The translations under genes were made by a program, and so were the position numbers. The notes under the pieces are model-generated. The model ran no database searches, was not told the DNA's origin, and was given only the letters and a program-made list of their open reading frames with translations. From Streptomyces sp. CG1 (GTDB lineage: Bacteria; Actinomycetota; Actinomycetes; Streptomycetales; Streptomycetaceae), in the NCBI RefSeq assembly GCF_041080625.1, contig NZ_CP163518.1, positions 8,301,501 through 8,365,500 of the forward strand: 64,000 nucleotides of DNA, given 5' to 3'. Shown here piece by piece: positions 1 through 8,694 of this stretch (position 1 is its first letter; the number at the start of each line of letters is the position of its first letter).

Positions 1-1
1 C

Positions 2-1144
2 GTACTGTCCGACCCGTTCACTGTGTACGGACGAGCGCGGGAGCAGAGCCCCCTCGCACGCCTGCTGAAGCCCGGCCTCGGCGCGATATGGGCGTTGACC
101 CGATACGAGGACGCCAAGGCGATGCTCACCGACGTGCGCTTCGAGATGAACGCGAACAGCTACGTGCGTCCGGACGTACCGGAGCTGCAGCAGCAGGAGA
201 ACATACAGCAGGTGGACGGCCCCACACATGCTCGTCTCCGCCGCCTCGTCTCGCCGCCCTTCACTGCACGCCGAACCGCCGAGTTCCGGCCTGCCCTGCA
301 ACGCACTGTGGAGTCCTTGTTCGATGGCCTCGCAGGGCAGGCCGACGGTGAACCTGTAGACCTACTTGCGCACTTCGCTCGACCGCTGGCAGTCCACGTG
401 GCCTGCGAACTGGTCGGCGTCGCGCCGGAGGACTACGACACCTGGCGGACCTACGCCGCAGCCGTCGCTGTCGGACACGGCCCCGAATTCATGCAGGCCG
501 TCCCTGGCATCGCCCGTGCCGCGACGGAGGCGGTCGCCCGCAGTCGCCGGGAGCGGGCCCTCGGCCTGCTCGCCGAACTGCTCGGCAGAGACGCCGAAGA
601 CCAGGACCGACTGACCGACGCAGAGCTGATCACCCTGGTCTGGCATCTCGTTCTGGCCGGGCAGGGCCCGGCCTACCTCATCGCCAATTCCGTCGAAATC
701 CTCCTGCAACACCCCGACCAGCTCGCCGAGCTACGCGCCGACGAATCACTGATGCCTGGTGCGGTCGAGGAGTTGACCCGCATGCACGGACCGCAGGTGC
801 TGACCCTACCGCGCTACGCTCGCGAGGATGTCGAGATCGCCGGCGTGACGATTCCGCGCGGCGACCGCATCTGCGCGGTGCTGGCCAGCGCGAATCGCGA
901 TCCGCGCGTCTTCGAGGATCCGGATCGGCTCGACTTCCGCCGCCCGCCCGGTCGGCCCGCGCACCTGGGATACTCGCACGGCTCGCACTTCTGTCTCGGT
1001 GCGGCGTTGGCGCGCGTCCAAACCGGAGTCGCGCTCAGCATGCTGTTGCGCCGCTTCCCGAAGCTCGCCCTCGCCGAAGGGGACACCCTCCGCGTTCCGA
1101 ACTCGGAGTTTTGGCGGCCCACCGCACTCCTCGTCACGCTTTGA
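2..1144 (+). CDS. Cytochrome P450, 5' end cut by the window edge
   Basis: Bacterial class I P450 lacking only a short N-terminus: the frame is open to base 2 and already reads like the A-helix region (DPFTVYGRARE), so the start lies left of the window and the GTG at 23 is internal. The heme-ligand region reads YSHGSHFCLG (Cys codon at 992), with an atypical first residue; the K-helix ExxR is present (EELTR, about 766-780). The I-helix reads LAGQGPAYL (about 649-675) where most P450s have AG(x)(D/E)T, so the acid-alcohol pair for O2 activation is replaced by Gly-Pro. It would hydroxylate or epoxidise a small molecule using external ferredoxin and reductase, which are not in the window. Transposon remnants separate it from the polyketide genes; it may be a displaced tailoring gene of that cluster or belong to another locus. 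Confidence 0.85.
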   Translation, partial: VLSDPFTVYGRAREQSPLARLLKPGLGAIWALTRYEDAKAMLTDVRFEMNANSYVRPDVPELQQQENIQQVDGPTHARLRRLVSPPFTARRTAEFRPALQRTVESLFDGLAGQADGEPVDLLAHFARPLAVHVACELVGVAPEDYDTWRTYAAAVAVGHGPEFMQAVPGIARAATEAVARSRRERALGLLAELLGRDAEDQDRLTDAELITLVWHLVLAGQGPAYLIANSVEILLQHPDQLAELRADESLMPGAVEELTRMHGPQVLTLPRYAREDVEIAGVTIPRGDRICAVLASANRDPRVFEDPDRLDFRRPPGRPAHLGYSHGSHFCLGAALARVQTGVALSMLLRRFPKLALAEGDTLRVPNSEFWRPTALLVTL

Positions 1145-1346
1145 CCTCGGATATTCAGCCCACAAGGACGATCTGATGCCGGGTTAGCGAAAAGGCGCCG
1201 TTGACCTGCAAGGATGCGAGTGTCTAGCCTCGCGTTTCGGTTGGGCGCGGTGGCTGTTGAGGCGGAATTACGAAAGTGCCTTCCTGACCTGGGACGTTGA
1301 ACCTTGCTGAGGGGTTCTGTCGGTCCAGGCGGAGGGCACTTTCTAG

Positions 1347-2396
1347 GTGCAGGGTATCGGGTTGCGTCCCAAGGCCCACGCCAGTGCCGATGGTTCGGGG
1401 GTGGTCGGGCACGCCGGGGCACGGTTGCTGGCGGATCTCGCCGATGCCACCGGACTGACCGCCGCGTACTCCACCGCTCTCCGGCCGCTTCGGCCGCGCG
1501 GGACCGGACATGATCCGGGACGGATCGCCACCGATCTGGCGGTGATGCTCGCCGACGGCGGCGAGGCCATCGCGGATCTGGCAGTACTGCCGGGCCAGGC
1601 AGAAGTGTTCGGCCCCGTGGCCCCGACACCGACAGCTTGGCGGCTGCTCGCCGACACCGACGAGAGGACACTGGCTTCTCTCCGCTCGGCCCGCGCTCAA
1701 GCCCGGGAAGTCGCCTGGCTGCAGGCCGCCGAGCACAGCGAAGGCATCCCCGCGGCCGGGCCGCGGGACGCACTCTGCCCGGTCTGGTCCTGGACCTCGA
1801 CGCCACGCTGATCACCTGCCACTCCGGAAAGGAGCAGGCAGCACCCACCTACAAGGGCGGATTCGGTTTCCATCCGCTGCTGTACTTCCTCGCCAACACC
1901 GGAGAGGGACTGTCCGGCCGGCTGCGACCCGCCAACGCCGGCGCCAACACCGCGAGCGATCACATCACTGTGCTCGACCAGGCACTCGCACAGATCCCCG
2001 ACGCCCACCGCCGCGGCACCGACATTCTCGTCCGCACCGACAGCGCCGGATCCGCGAAAGCCTTCCTCACTCATATCCGCGACCTGCGGAAACGAGGGAT
2101 CCGTACCTTCTTCTCGGTCGGATACGCCATCACCGAGCCGGTCCGCCGCGCTGTCCGGGCCATTCCCGACCACCTCTGGCATCCCGCCCTAAACCAGGAC
2201 GGGACCCTACGTGACGGCGCCGAGGTCGCCGAGCTGACCGGCATGGTCGACCTGGACGGCTATCCGGCCGGCACCCGCATCATCGTGCGCCGCGAGCGAC
2301 CGCATCCCGGAGCCCAGCTGTCCCTGTTCGACCAGGACGAGGGTCTGAGGCACCAGGTGTTCCTCACCGACACCCCGCACTGCGGTGGTGGCTCCG
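1347..2396 (+). pseudogene. IS1380-family transposase, frameshifted and 3'-truncated
   Basis: Reads as the N-terminal two thirds of an IS1380-type DDE transposase. The first part (GTG 1347 to about 1785) is continuous, then the reading frame shifts just before the catalytic block VLDLDATLITCHSGKEQ, which carries on in another frame to about 2390 (DILVRTDSAGSAKAF, then LTGMVDLDGYPAGTR and VFLTDTPH). The C-terminal third is absent and unrelated sequence follows. Just upstream, 1272-1280 (GAAAGTGCC) pairs perfectly with 1335-1343 inside a longer imperfect inverted repeat, the kind of structure found at IS ends. No intact right end is seen. Inactive remnant. Confidence 0.8.
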
Positions 2397-2770
2397 CCCA
2401 GTGCGCTCTCGGGACCCAACGACATCCGTGCTCCTGCCCAGCGCCCAGTCCCTCGTCACAGCGATTCTCACCGACGGCTGGACACACGTCCGCGACGCCC
2501 TGGCGCGCCGCTGGAGCCGACAGACCGGCGAAGCCCGCGCCAAGGTCGAACGCCGCCTGGACACAGCCCACCGCCAGGCCGCAGGCATAGGCGATGACGA
2601 GGCCGTTCAGAGAGCGTACTGGGCCGGATACCTCGCTGTCGTTCTTGCGGAGCGCCTGACCCTGCTCGACGTTGTACGCGAGCTGCCCGACATGCCTGAC
2701 CTGCACAACACCAACAGCGGAAAACTGGGCAAGTGGCGCCTCCCGTCGCATCACGGGCCACGTCCTGCAA
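2397..2770 (+). pseudogene. Fragment of a small actinomycete hypothetical protein
   Basis: Directly after the truncated IS1380 remnant a new frame reads PTTSVLLPSAQSLVTAILTD, then WTHVRDALARRW, a charged helical stretch and VVRELPDMPDLHNTNSGKLGK. This resembles the N-terminal helical half of a small family common in Streptomyces, often next to a Gly-rich half that is missing here. There is no convincing start codon with a ribosome site, and the reading runs on into unrelated sequence up to a stop near 2859. Treated as debris from an IS-associated deletion; the family assignment is tentative. Confidence 0.4.
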
Positions 2771-2889
2771 TTGCGCAGCGGAGTCGTTGGGGGACTCTGC
2801 TGCGCATTTCCCTGGGGTGTGCGGGGTGGCCGTGTCGGGGGCCAGCAGCTGCGAGGTGACGTTGGGGTGTCAGGTCTCCCGATGCCCGC

Positions 2890-4233
2890 TCAGAACAGTT
2901 CTAGTTCATCGCCGCTGGTGTCCGCGATGACTGGCCGGATCTGGGCAGGGAGGCCGTCCAAGCGGTCAGGACCGGCCGCGGCGGCCACGGCAGGGGCCGT
3001 CTCGGCCAACCAGACACGAAACCGCTCGGCGGCTTCGCGGTAGGGGACTTGCGCCAGGACACGGTGCTCGCCGGAGGGGCAGAAGTCGACGGCGACAGTG
3101 AGCAGGCAGGAACGGGGCGCGTTCTGACTGCCGGTCCAGGACACGCGCAGGACACCGCAGGGCTTGCGCCCGCGAGGGGCGCGGTGGGTCGGGCGCAGCG
3201 ACCGACAGGCTATGTGGGCGGTCCATGCGGCGAGGTGCGGCAGGGGCAGGGTGGTGCGGGCGCGGCAGCCGGGGCAGCGGTGCCAGTGGCGGAGCCAGTC
3301 GGCTGTGTCGGTGTCGAAGAGGCGTGTGTAGCGGTTCGCCACGCGGATGTCGTTGCTGTACAGGTGGTCGGGGCGTTCCAGTGTGTTGCAGGACTGGCAG
3401 ACGGGCGCGCGGACGTATCCGTGTTCGTGGCAGTGGTCGAGGACGGCGGCGGGCGCGGTGCGGCAGACGGCGCACGCCCACCCGGCCACCTTGCGGGAGG
3501 TACCGGGCTTCCTGCTGAGGACCGAGTACAGCTGGCCTTCCAGCTCTTTGCTGTACGGGCGCAGTGAGGCCGTGGGGCCCTCGGGGCTCGTCGTCTGCCG
3601 ACTGTCGGAGACTCGGGCCTGGTGGGGGTGGGAGGGCGGCTCGGTGACGGCTGCGCTTGCCTGGCGGGTCCGCGCGGCGTGCACCCACTGCTTTTCGGTG
3701 TGCTCGGCCGCGTCCAGCAGCCTGACCACAGTGCGCGGCAGCCACCACGTGCGCTGCGTCCCGTCGCGGGTCTGTTCCACGAGTATCTGTCGCCAGTCGA
3801 TCCCGGCCAGATGGTACGGTCGGCCGGCTTCACGTCGTGCTGCCCGCTCGGGGACGCCCAGCTCCTGCAGTTCCCGCGTGATGCGTCGGCGCCAGCGCAG
3901 CGGCGTTTCCTCGTTGCACTCCTGCCTCGGCGCCCCACGAAACGGACCGATGCGGACCAGGTCCTGCCGGTCCATCCCCACCGCGTTTAGTTCCGCGGCC
4001 GCCCGGCGCACCTCAGCCTCCGGAACACTCCACTGACCGCCGCTCGCCCTCACCGTCGCCACCACATGGCCGCCGAGCAGGACGTACCCCACCCGGGCAT
4101 GGGCAGGAGAGCAGGTGAATGCCCCAGAAGCCGTCGGCACAGTACTGCCGGCCGTCAAATCGACCCACAGAGCATCCGCGGCACCCAGGGTGATCAAGCC
4201 GTCCGTGCGACCGGGCATGACACGCTCTGACAT
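2890..4233 (-). CDS. Endonuclease VII-like (His-Me finger) protein
   Basis: 447-residue protein starting at ATG 4233. Its centre holds the recombination endonuclease VII signature: CAVCRTAPAAVLDHCHEHG followed by VRAPVCQSCNTLE, i.e. a CxxC zinc pair, the D-H-C-H catalytic core and a second CxxC, then a helix with N and L. A further CPGC lies near residue 325. The N-terminal half contains Arg-rich helices (LRWRRRITRELQELG) that could bind DNA. Nuclease families of this type occur in phages, integrative elements and anti-phage loci. The gene is wedged between two truncated insertion sequences on either side, so it most likely came with, or survives from, a mobile island. No partner protein (methylase, toxin immunity) is adjacent. 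The DNA target and role are unknown. Confidence 0.6.
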   Translation of the reverse strand: MSERVMPGRTDGLITLGAADALWVDLTAGSTVPTASGAFTCSPAHARVGYVLLGGHVVATVRASGGQWSVPEAEVRRAAAELNAVGMDRQDLVRIGPFRGAPRQECNEETPLRWRRRITRELQELGVPERAARREAGRPYHLAGIDWRQILVEQTRDGTQRTWWLPRTVVRLLDAAEHTEKQWVHAARTRQASAAVTEPPSHPHQARVSDSRQTTSPEGPTASLRPYSKELEGQLYSVLSRKPGTSRKVAGWACAVCRTAPAAVLDHCHEHGYVRAPVCQSCNTLERPDHLYSNDIRVANRYTRLFDTDTADWLRHWHRCPGCRARTTLPLPHLAAWTAHIACRSLRPTHRAPRGRKPCGVLRVSWTGSQNAPRSCLLTVAVDFCPSGEHRVLAQVPYREAAERFRVWLAETAPAVAAAAGPDRLDGLPAQIRPVIADTSGDELELF

Positions 4234-4249
4234 ACCGACAGGCTAACGG

Positions 4250-5207
4250 CCTACAACACGGCAACGGGTCTCCAAGCACCTCGGCCAGCCGGGCCGCCGC
4301 CCACGCCGCATCCGGGTACCAGGTGGCCTTCTCCGGCAGGCCGGCCGGGTCGGTGGTGGCCACGACCAGCCGGCAGGGTGAGTCGGGTCCGTAGCCGCCC
4401 AGGCGGGCATCGGCGGCCCACCAGGTCTCGGTGTGCCCGTCGCGGAAGTGACGCTGAACAGGTGTCCAGTCGCCGGGACGTTTGGCATCGCGCCAGGCCA
4501 GGGCATGGGCGTCTTCGACGGGGGTGTGCGGCTGGTCGCCCCGGGCCCAGGTGCCGCGGTGCGGCTTGAGCGCGACCACGTAGGCCAGGCCGGCCTCGCG
4601 CAGGGCGAGGTACCAGTCGTCACTCACGGAGTAGGCGCAGTCGGCGACCACCGCCCGGCAGCCGAAGCCCGCCTCCTTCCCGCGGGCCGCGAGGGCAGCG
4701 GCCAGCTGCGGTTTCGTACGGAAGGCCGGGTCCAAGCGGCCGCGGGCGAAGTGGTGGGCGGGTGTGTAGGGAGTCGCGTGCAGTGGGTAGTACACGCGGC
4801 CGTCGGTCCACACCGTGGTCACTGTGTCGATGCCGTTGTCCGTCTTGCCCAGCCGGCCCAGCCACTGCCGGCCCACGTGCGCGGTGGTCGTGCCGTCCTT
4901 GCGGTCTCCGGAGTCGTCGATCACGATGACCCCGCTGTCGTGCGGAGCGGCCGCCGGCTGCTCGCGCAGCAGTTCAAGCCGAGGGTCGTTGACCTGCTCG
5001 ACCTCCCAAGGGGACTCGGACAGGAAGAACTGCAGCCGCTGCACCCCAGGCATCCCCGCACCCGCCACCGGTTCCGCACCTGCCAGGCAGGTGATCGTCT
5101 TGTTCCGCTCCCGCGGCGCCAGCAGTCCGGTCAGGTACTCGCGAAACCCTCGCCGCTGGGCCAGGCTGAATGAAGAGGTCGTCGAACCGGGCCGCGTAGT
5201 CCTCCAA
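4250..5207 (-). pseudogene. IS701-family transposase, frameshifted and 3'-truncated
   Basis: On the minus strand the N-terminus MEDYAARFDDLF begins at 5207 and then jumps frame at about 5170 to SLAQRRGFREYLTGLLAPRE. The rest follows the IS701 family closely: IDDSGDRKDGTTTAHVGRQW, DNGIDTVTTVW, AVVADCAYSVSDDWY, LKPHRGTWA and ETWWAADARLGGYG, including the DDE-type acidic residues. It ends abruptly at about 4250, inside the block following LPEKATWY, where sequence belonging to the neighbouring endonuclease gene begins, so the last third with the third acidic residue is missing. The element is dead. Confidence 0.85.
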
Positions 5208-5389
5208 GCCCCGGCGCGGACGGACACGGACGGCGAGCAGTCATCTTCAGCCCCCGACAAGGCAGTTGACTCCTACCACCGGCCTACCGCCAACCCGACC
5301 GTCAACCCCCACCATCACCGGATTCAACGAACTACCGTTATGAACTTCGGCAGATCTCCCTACCAGTCCGCCCCCTGGCCCCGGCCCTG

Positions 5390-5698
5390 GAACTCATCGT
5401 CCCAGCCGTGCGCGAGCGGACCGCGTCCGAGCTCCCGCTCCAGCCGCTCCCACTGCCTGGGGCTCAGCGGCTCCACGGAGGCCGGCCTCTTTGAGCGCAG
5501 CGCGTCCGCGCCGGCCGTCTCCCACGCCCGCCGTCAACGCACCGACCGCGCCGTCACCCGCAACTCCCGCGAGATGGCCTCGGTCTTCTCCCCGCACGCG
5601 AACCGCTCGGCCGCCGCCAGACGCACCTGCTCCCGCTTCTCCTGCTCCCGCTTCTCCTGCTCCTTGGGCGTCAGCCCGCCACCATGCGCATATCGCAT
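5390..5698 (-). pseudogene. IS630-type transposase N-terminal fragment with an in-frame stop
   Basis: From ATG 5698 the minus strand reads MRYAHGGGLTPKEQEKREQ, then a duplicated EKREQ stretch, then VRLAAAERFACGEKTEAISR and LRVTARSVR. A TGA then replaces the Trp expected in RRWRRAWE, after which homologous sequence continues (ETAGADALRSKRPAS) to about 5390. This is the helix-turn-helix end of an IS630-type transposase, related to but clearly different from the two fuller copies at 5814-6956 and 7224-8380. The catalytic half is absent. Confidence 0.75.
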
Positions 5699-5770
5699 GA
5701 GGACGTCGTATCGCAGTGATCAAGAACCGTCACGTGCCGACGAACACCACGAGTTCAACCTGAGTACTGA

Positions 5771-5810
5771 TGCGATGAAAGGAGCGGGAGGCTCCGCTCC
5801 TTTCATCGCA
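5771..5810. terminator. Perfect 17-bp stem-loop next to an IS630 insertion
   Basis: Bases 5771-5787 are the exact reverse complement of 5794-5810, with a 6-nt loop (GAGGCT). There is no T-tract on either side, so it would act, if at all, as an intrinsic or factor-assisted stop in either direction. The TA target of the following IS630 element begins one base after the stem ends. Confidence 0.6.
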
Positions 5811-5813
5811 TTA

Positions 5814-6956
5814 CTGACCTTGTTGGCGTGATGTCGTGGCTGACAAGTGGTGGTTGTCGCGGTAGGCCGGTCACATGAGGTATCCGCAAGGGGGCGGGCT
5901 GACCGCGGAGCGACGGGCGTTTCGCGAGCACATCCGGATGCAGGCGGCCGAGTTATTCGCCCTGGGACACGACAATGCCACCATCGCCCAGCAGTTACGG
6001 GTCAGCGTGCGCTCGGTACAGCGGTGGCACCAGACATGGGAGCACGGCGGAACGCCGGCCCTGGAGTCAAAGGGGCCGGCGTCCAGGCCCAAGCTGAGTG
6101 AGGCACTGTTCACTGTGCTCGAGCAGGAGCTGGCCAAGGGGCCGGTCGCGCACGGTTGGCCGGACCAGACGTGGACGCTGGCGCGGATCAAAACGCTGAT
6201 CGGGCGCCGCTTCCACAAGAGCATGACGCTCTCGGCCATCGCGCAGATGCTGCACCGGCACGGCTTCAGCCACCAGGTCCCCGCCCGCCGTGCTCTGGAG
6301 CGCAACGAGGAAGCCGTCACCGGCTGGGTGAAGGAGACCTGGCCCCAGGTGGAAACGCCGTGGCGGCGCTCGGGGCCTGGCTGTGCTTCGAAGACGAAGC
6401 CGGCTTCTCGATGACGCCGCCCACCACCCGCACCTGGGCCAGGCGCGGACACACACCCCTCATCCGGGTCCGGGGGCGCTCCCAGCGCCGCTTCTCCATC
6501 GCCGCTCTGGCCTGCTACAAGCAGGGCGAACCCTCACGCCTGATCTACCGGCCCAAGCGCCACATCGATCACAAGCGGGGCGGCAGACGCAGCTTCGCCT
6601 GGACCGATTACCGCGACCTGCTGATCGCCGCCCACCAGCAGCTCGGCGCGCCGATCGTGCTCGTCTGGGACAACCTCAACGTGCACAAAGACGCCCGGCT
6701 ACAGGAGTTCATCGACACCCACGACTGGGTCATCTGCTACTTCCTGCCGGCCTATGCACCAGACCTGAACCCCGTCGAGGGCATCTGGTCACTGCTGCGA
6801 CGCAGCAGCCAGGCCAACACCGCTTTCGCCGATCCCGACCACCTGATGCGCACCCTTCGACATGGCCTGCGCGAGATCCAGTACCGCAGCAAACTCATCG
6901 ATGGGTGTCTCGCCGAAACCGGCCTCACCCTGACGACATCACGCCAGCAAGGTCAG
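5814..6956 (+). mobile_element. IS630-family element with 24-bp ends and TA duplication
   Basis: The ends are inverted copies: 5814-5837 (CTGACCTTGTTGGCGTGATG...) and the reverse complement of 6933-6956 differ at one position. Each end is abutted by TA (5812-5813 and 6957-6958), the target duplication expected of IS630/Tc1-type transposition. The size, about 1.14 kb, fits the family. It carries one transposase split over two frames. The left junction lies beside a perfect hairpin and the right junction lies inside the tail of an IS5-type transposase. Confidence 0.88.
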
Positions 6957-6959
6957 TAG
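5875..6959 (+). CDS. IS630-family transposase in two overlapping frames
   Basis: Frame A starts at ATG 5875 (MRYPQGGGLTAERR) and gives the helix-turn-helix half (IAQQLRVSVRSVQRWHQTW) up to a stop at 6414. The catalytic half continues in the -1 frame from about 6360 ([14 protein letters not shown]) through [14 protein letters not shown] and YAPDLNPVEGIW, which give the three acidic residues of the DDE triad. IS630 elements often use a -1 frameshift at exactly this point, before the CFEDEAG block. However, the sequence here (GGTGGAAACGCCG) lacks a strong slippery heptamer, so a simple mutation is equally possible. The stop codon TAG at 6957-6959 is formed by the duplicated target TA plus the next flanking base. 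Confidence 0.8.
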
Positions 6960-7223
6960 TGCCGGCTCGCAGCCGTCCTGGACGTCCCCACCCTGACCGA
7001 CATGGGCTACGAGAACGCTGGCCCCGGTTTCGGACACCCGGTGAAGAAGCCCCAGGGCCGCGAAATCACCATCAGGCAAAAAACGTTCAACAAGGTCATC
7101 TGCGGCGTTGCCGAACGGCCCAACGCCCTGCTCAAGATTTCCTTCAAGACCCTGTGCCAGGTCAGCCTCGACCCTGGCAGCGTCACCAGGTTCGCACGAG
7201 CGGCCCTGGTCCTGCTCCAGCTA
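6959..7223 (+). pseudogene. C-terminal tail of an IS5-type (DDE_4-like) transposase
   Basis: The reading from 6960 gives LAAVLDVPTLTDMGYENAGP, then GHPVKKPQGREITIRQKTFNK and VAERPNALLKISFKTL, ending VTRFARAALVLLQLE. This matches the C-terminal third of IS5/IS112-like transposases, where the last acidic residue sits in the ERPNALLK/ERANA block. The N-terminal part is not present to the left of the neighbouring IS630. The 3' end is interrupted at 7222-7223 by the second IS630 insertion. Removing that element and one TA restores an open frame ...QLETGPTT ending at TGA 8401-8403. Confidence 0.7.
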
Positions 7224-8380
7224 GAGATCTTTAATGGCTGAGGTTACGGCGGTTGGAAGTCGAGCCCGGTCTTGGCGATGAGACCTTCGATGAGGTGGGA
7301 TCGGTACTGCATCCGTTTCAGGCGCGTCTTCACCAGCGTGGTGAGCTGGTCGAGGCTGTGTTTCGTGAGGTTGGCCAGCGACCTCTTCAGGTGCGACCAC
7401 ACGCCCTCGACGGGGTTGAACTCGGGAGCGTACGGCGGCAGCTGGTAGACGGTCAGCCATAATCGGGCGGTGACCAGCTCGTGCATGGTGCGGCTGACGT
7501 GCGTGTTCAGATTGTCCCAGACCAGGACGATGGGTCCGCCGAGCTGCTGGTGCGCGGCATCCAGCAGGCGGGCGTAGTCGGTCTCGGTGAAGCCCTTGCG
7601 GCGGCTCTTGGCAGAGCCGCGGTCGAGGTGGATGCGGTAGATCAGCCGGGGTCGGTGGTCGGCTTTGGTGCAGATCAGGGCTGCCATGGAGACACGTTTG
7701 GTGCCTTGGGCGGTGACCCGCACCACCGGGGTGTGGCCCCGGCGGCCCCAGGTGCGGCCCTCGGGCGGCCTCAGGCCCTGGCCGGCTTCGTCCTCGAAGC
7801 ACAGCCAGGCGCCCAAGTCCGCCGCCCTCTTTTTATGACGGGCCACTGCTCGTCCTTCCAGGCGGCAATCTTCGCCTCGTCCCGCTCGGTTGCCTTGCGG
7901 GAGGGGACCTGCACGCTCCAGCCGATGCGGTGCAGCAGCAGGTCCAGCCCTGCCAGGGTGTATTCGACGCCGAACCTGCGGCGCAAGACCTCGGCGATCC
8001 TCGCCAGCGTCCAGCACTGATCACTCCAGCCGGAGGCGGCAGGGCCGGCGTCCAACACCGTCTCCAGTTCGCGGAGTTGTCCCGGATCGAGCTTGCAGCA
8101 GGCGCCACCGGGGCCCTTGGAGGCCAGGGCCTGCCGACCTCCTGAAGCCAGCGCCCGCCGCCAGCGGTTCGCCGACATCCGGGTCACCCTGAACCGCCGG
8201 GCCACCTCCCGGTCATTGACCCCGGCTTCGATCAGGTCAGCGGCTTCGAGCCGTACCTGCTCACGCCGAGCCCGCTCCTCGGCCGTCAATCCGCCGCCAT
8301 CGGGATACCTCATCCTTCCGGCATAGAGCCGCCCACGACAGCCGTCACGACCCGACGTAACCCGCACCGTTAAAGATCTC
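7224..8380 (-). mobile_element. Second IS630-family element, with TA duplication
   Basis: The left end GAGATCTTTAATGG (7224 onward) and the right end, read from 8380 backwards (GAGATCTTTAACGG), are inverted copies with further matches inward (GGTTACG). The element is flanked by TA at 7222-7223 and 8381-8382. About 1.16 kb. The ends differ in sequence from those of the 5814-6956 element, so these are two distinct IS630-type elements and not copies of one. The insertion lies in the last codons of the IS5-type transposase tail. Confidence 0.85.
7244..8313 (-). CDS. IS630-family transposase with a probable -1 frameshift
   Basis: Starts at ATG 8313 ([19 protein letters not shown]), reads the helix-turn-helix half ([20 protein letters not shown]) and reaches a stop at 7771. 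The catalytic half lies in the -1 frame ([20 protein letters not shown], then [13 protein letters not shown] and [12 protein letters not shown]) and ends at 7244. At the overlap the coding strand reads CATAAAAAGAGG (A-run 7833-7829, G 7828). The zero-frame AAA codon can re-pair one base back, so a programmed -1 shift is plausible. Both halves are otherwise undamaged and the element has both ends, so this copy could still be active. Confidence 0.8.
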
Positions 8381-8448
8381 TAGAAACCGGACCCACCACT
8401 TGAGTAAGATCACGAACCGTCACGAGAGGTTATCGAGAAAGGCTCAAT

Positions 8449-8640
8449 GGAGACCACCTACGGTGTACGGTGTCGTGGATCGAGGCTGGCTCTGGGCGCC
8501 AGCGCGTGCCGTACGGGGTGCGCTCGATGGTTGCCGGGAAGCGCCATCGCAAGACCTTCCAGACATCCACATCCGCGAACGGGTTCCGCGCGGAGCTGAT
8601 TACCGCGACCCGTCGCGGTAATCAGCTCAACGTGTCCGCC
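8449..8640 (+). pseudogene. Scrap of a tyrosine integrase N-terminus
   Basis: The + frame here reads VRSMVAGKRHRKTFQTSTSA then FRAELITATRRGNQLN, the pattern of the arm-binding N-terminal domain of actinomycete phage-type integrases (VRW.V.G..H.KTF....LAD.FRAELL.A.R.GE). The start and the whole catalytic part are missing and the frame simply runs into antisense of the next gene. It indicates that an integrative element once ended or began here. Confidence 0.6.
8593..8628. terminator. Perfect 17-bp stem-loop downstream of the E3 gene
   Basis: Bases 8593-8609 (GAGCTGATTACCGCGAC) are the exact reverse complement of 8612-8628, with a 2-base spacer (CC), so the real loop is larger. It lies 66 bases beyond the stop of the minus-strand lipoamide dehydrogenase gene and inside the integrase scrap. 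It is a likely stop for that gene, and being symmetrical could act in both directions. Confidence 0.6.
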
Positions 8641-8694
8641 TCTTTCCGGTTTGCCAGGAGTCGAAGTCCGGTTGAGAATTTTACGTCAGCCTGT

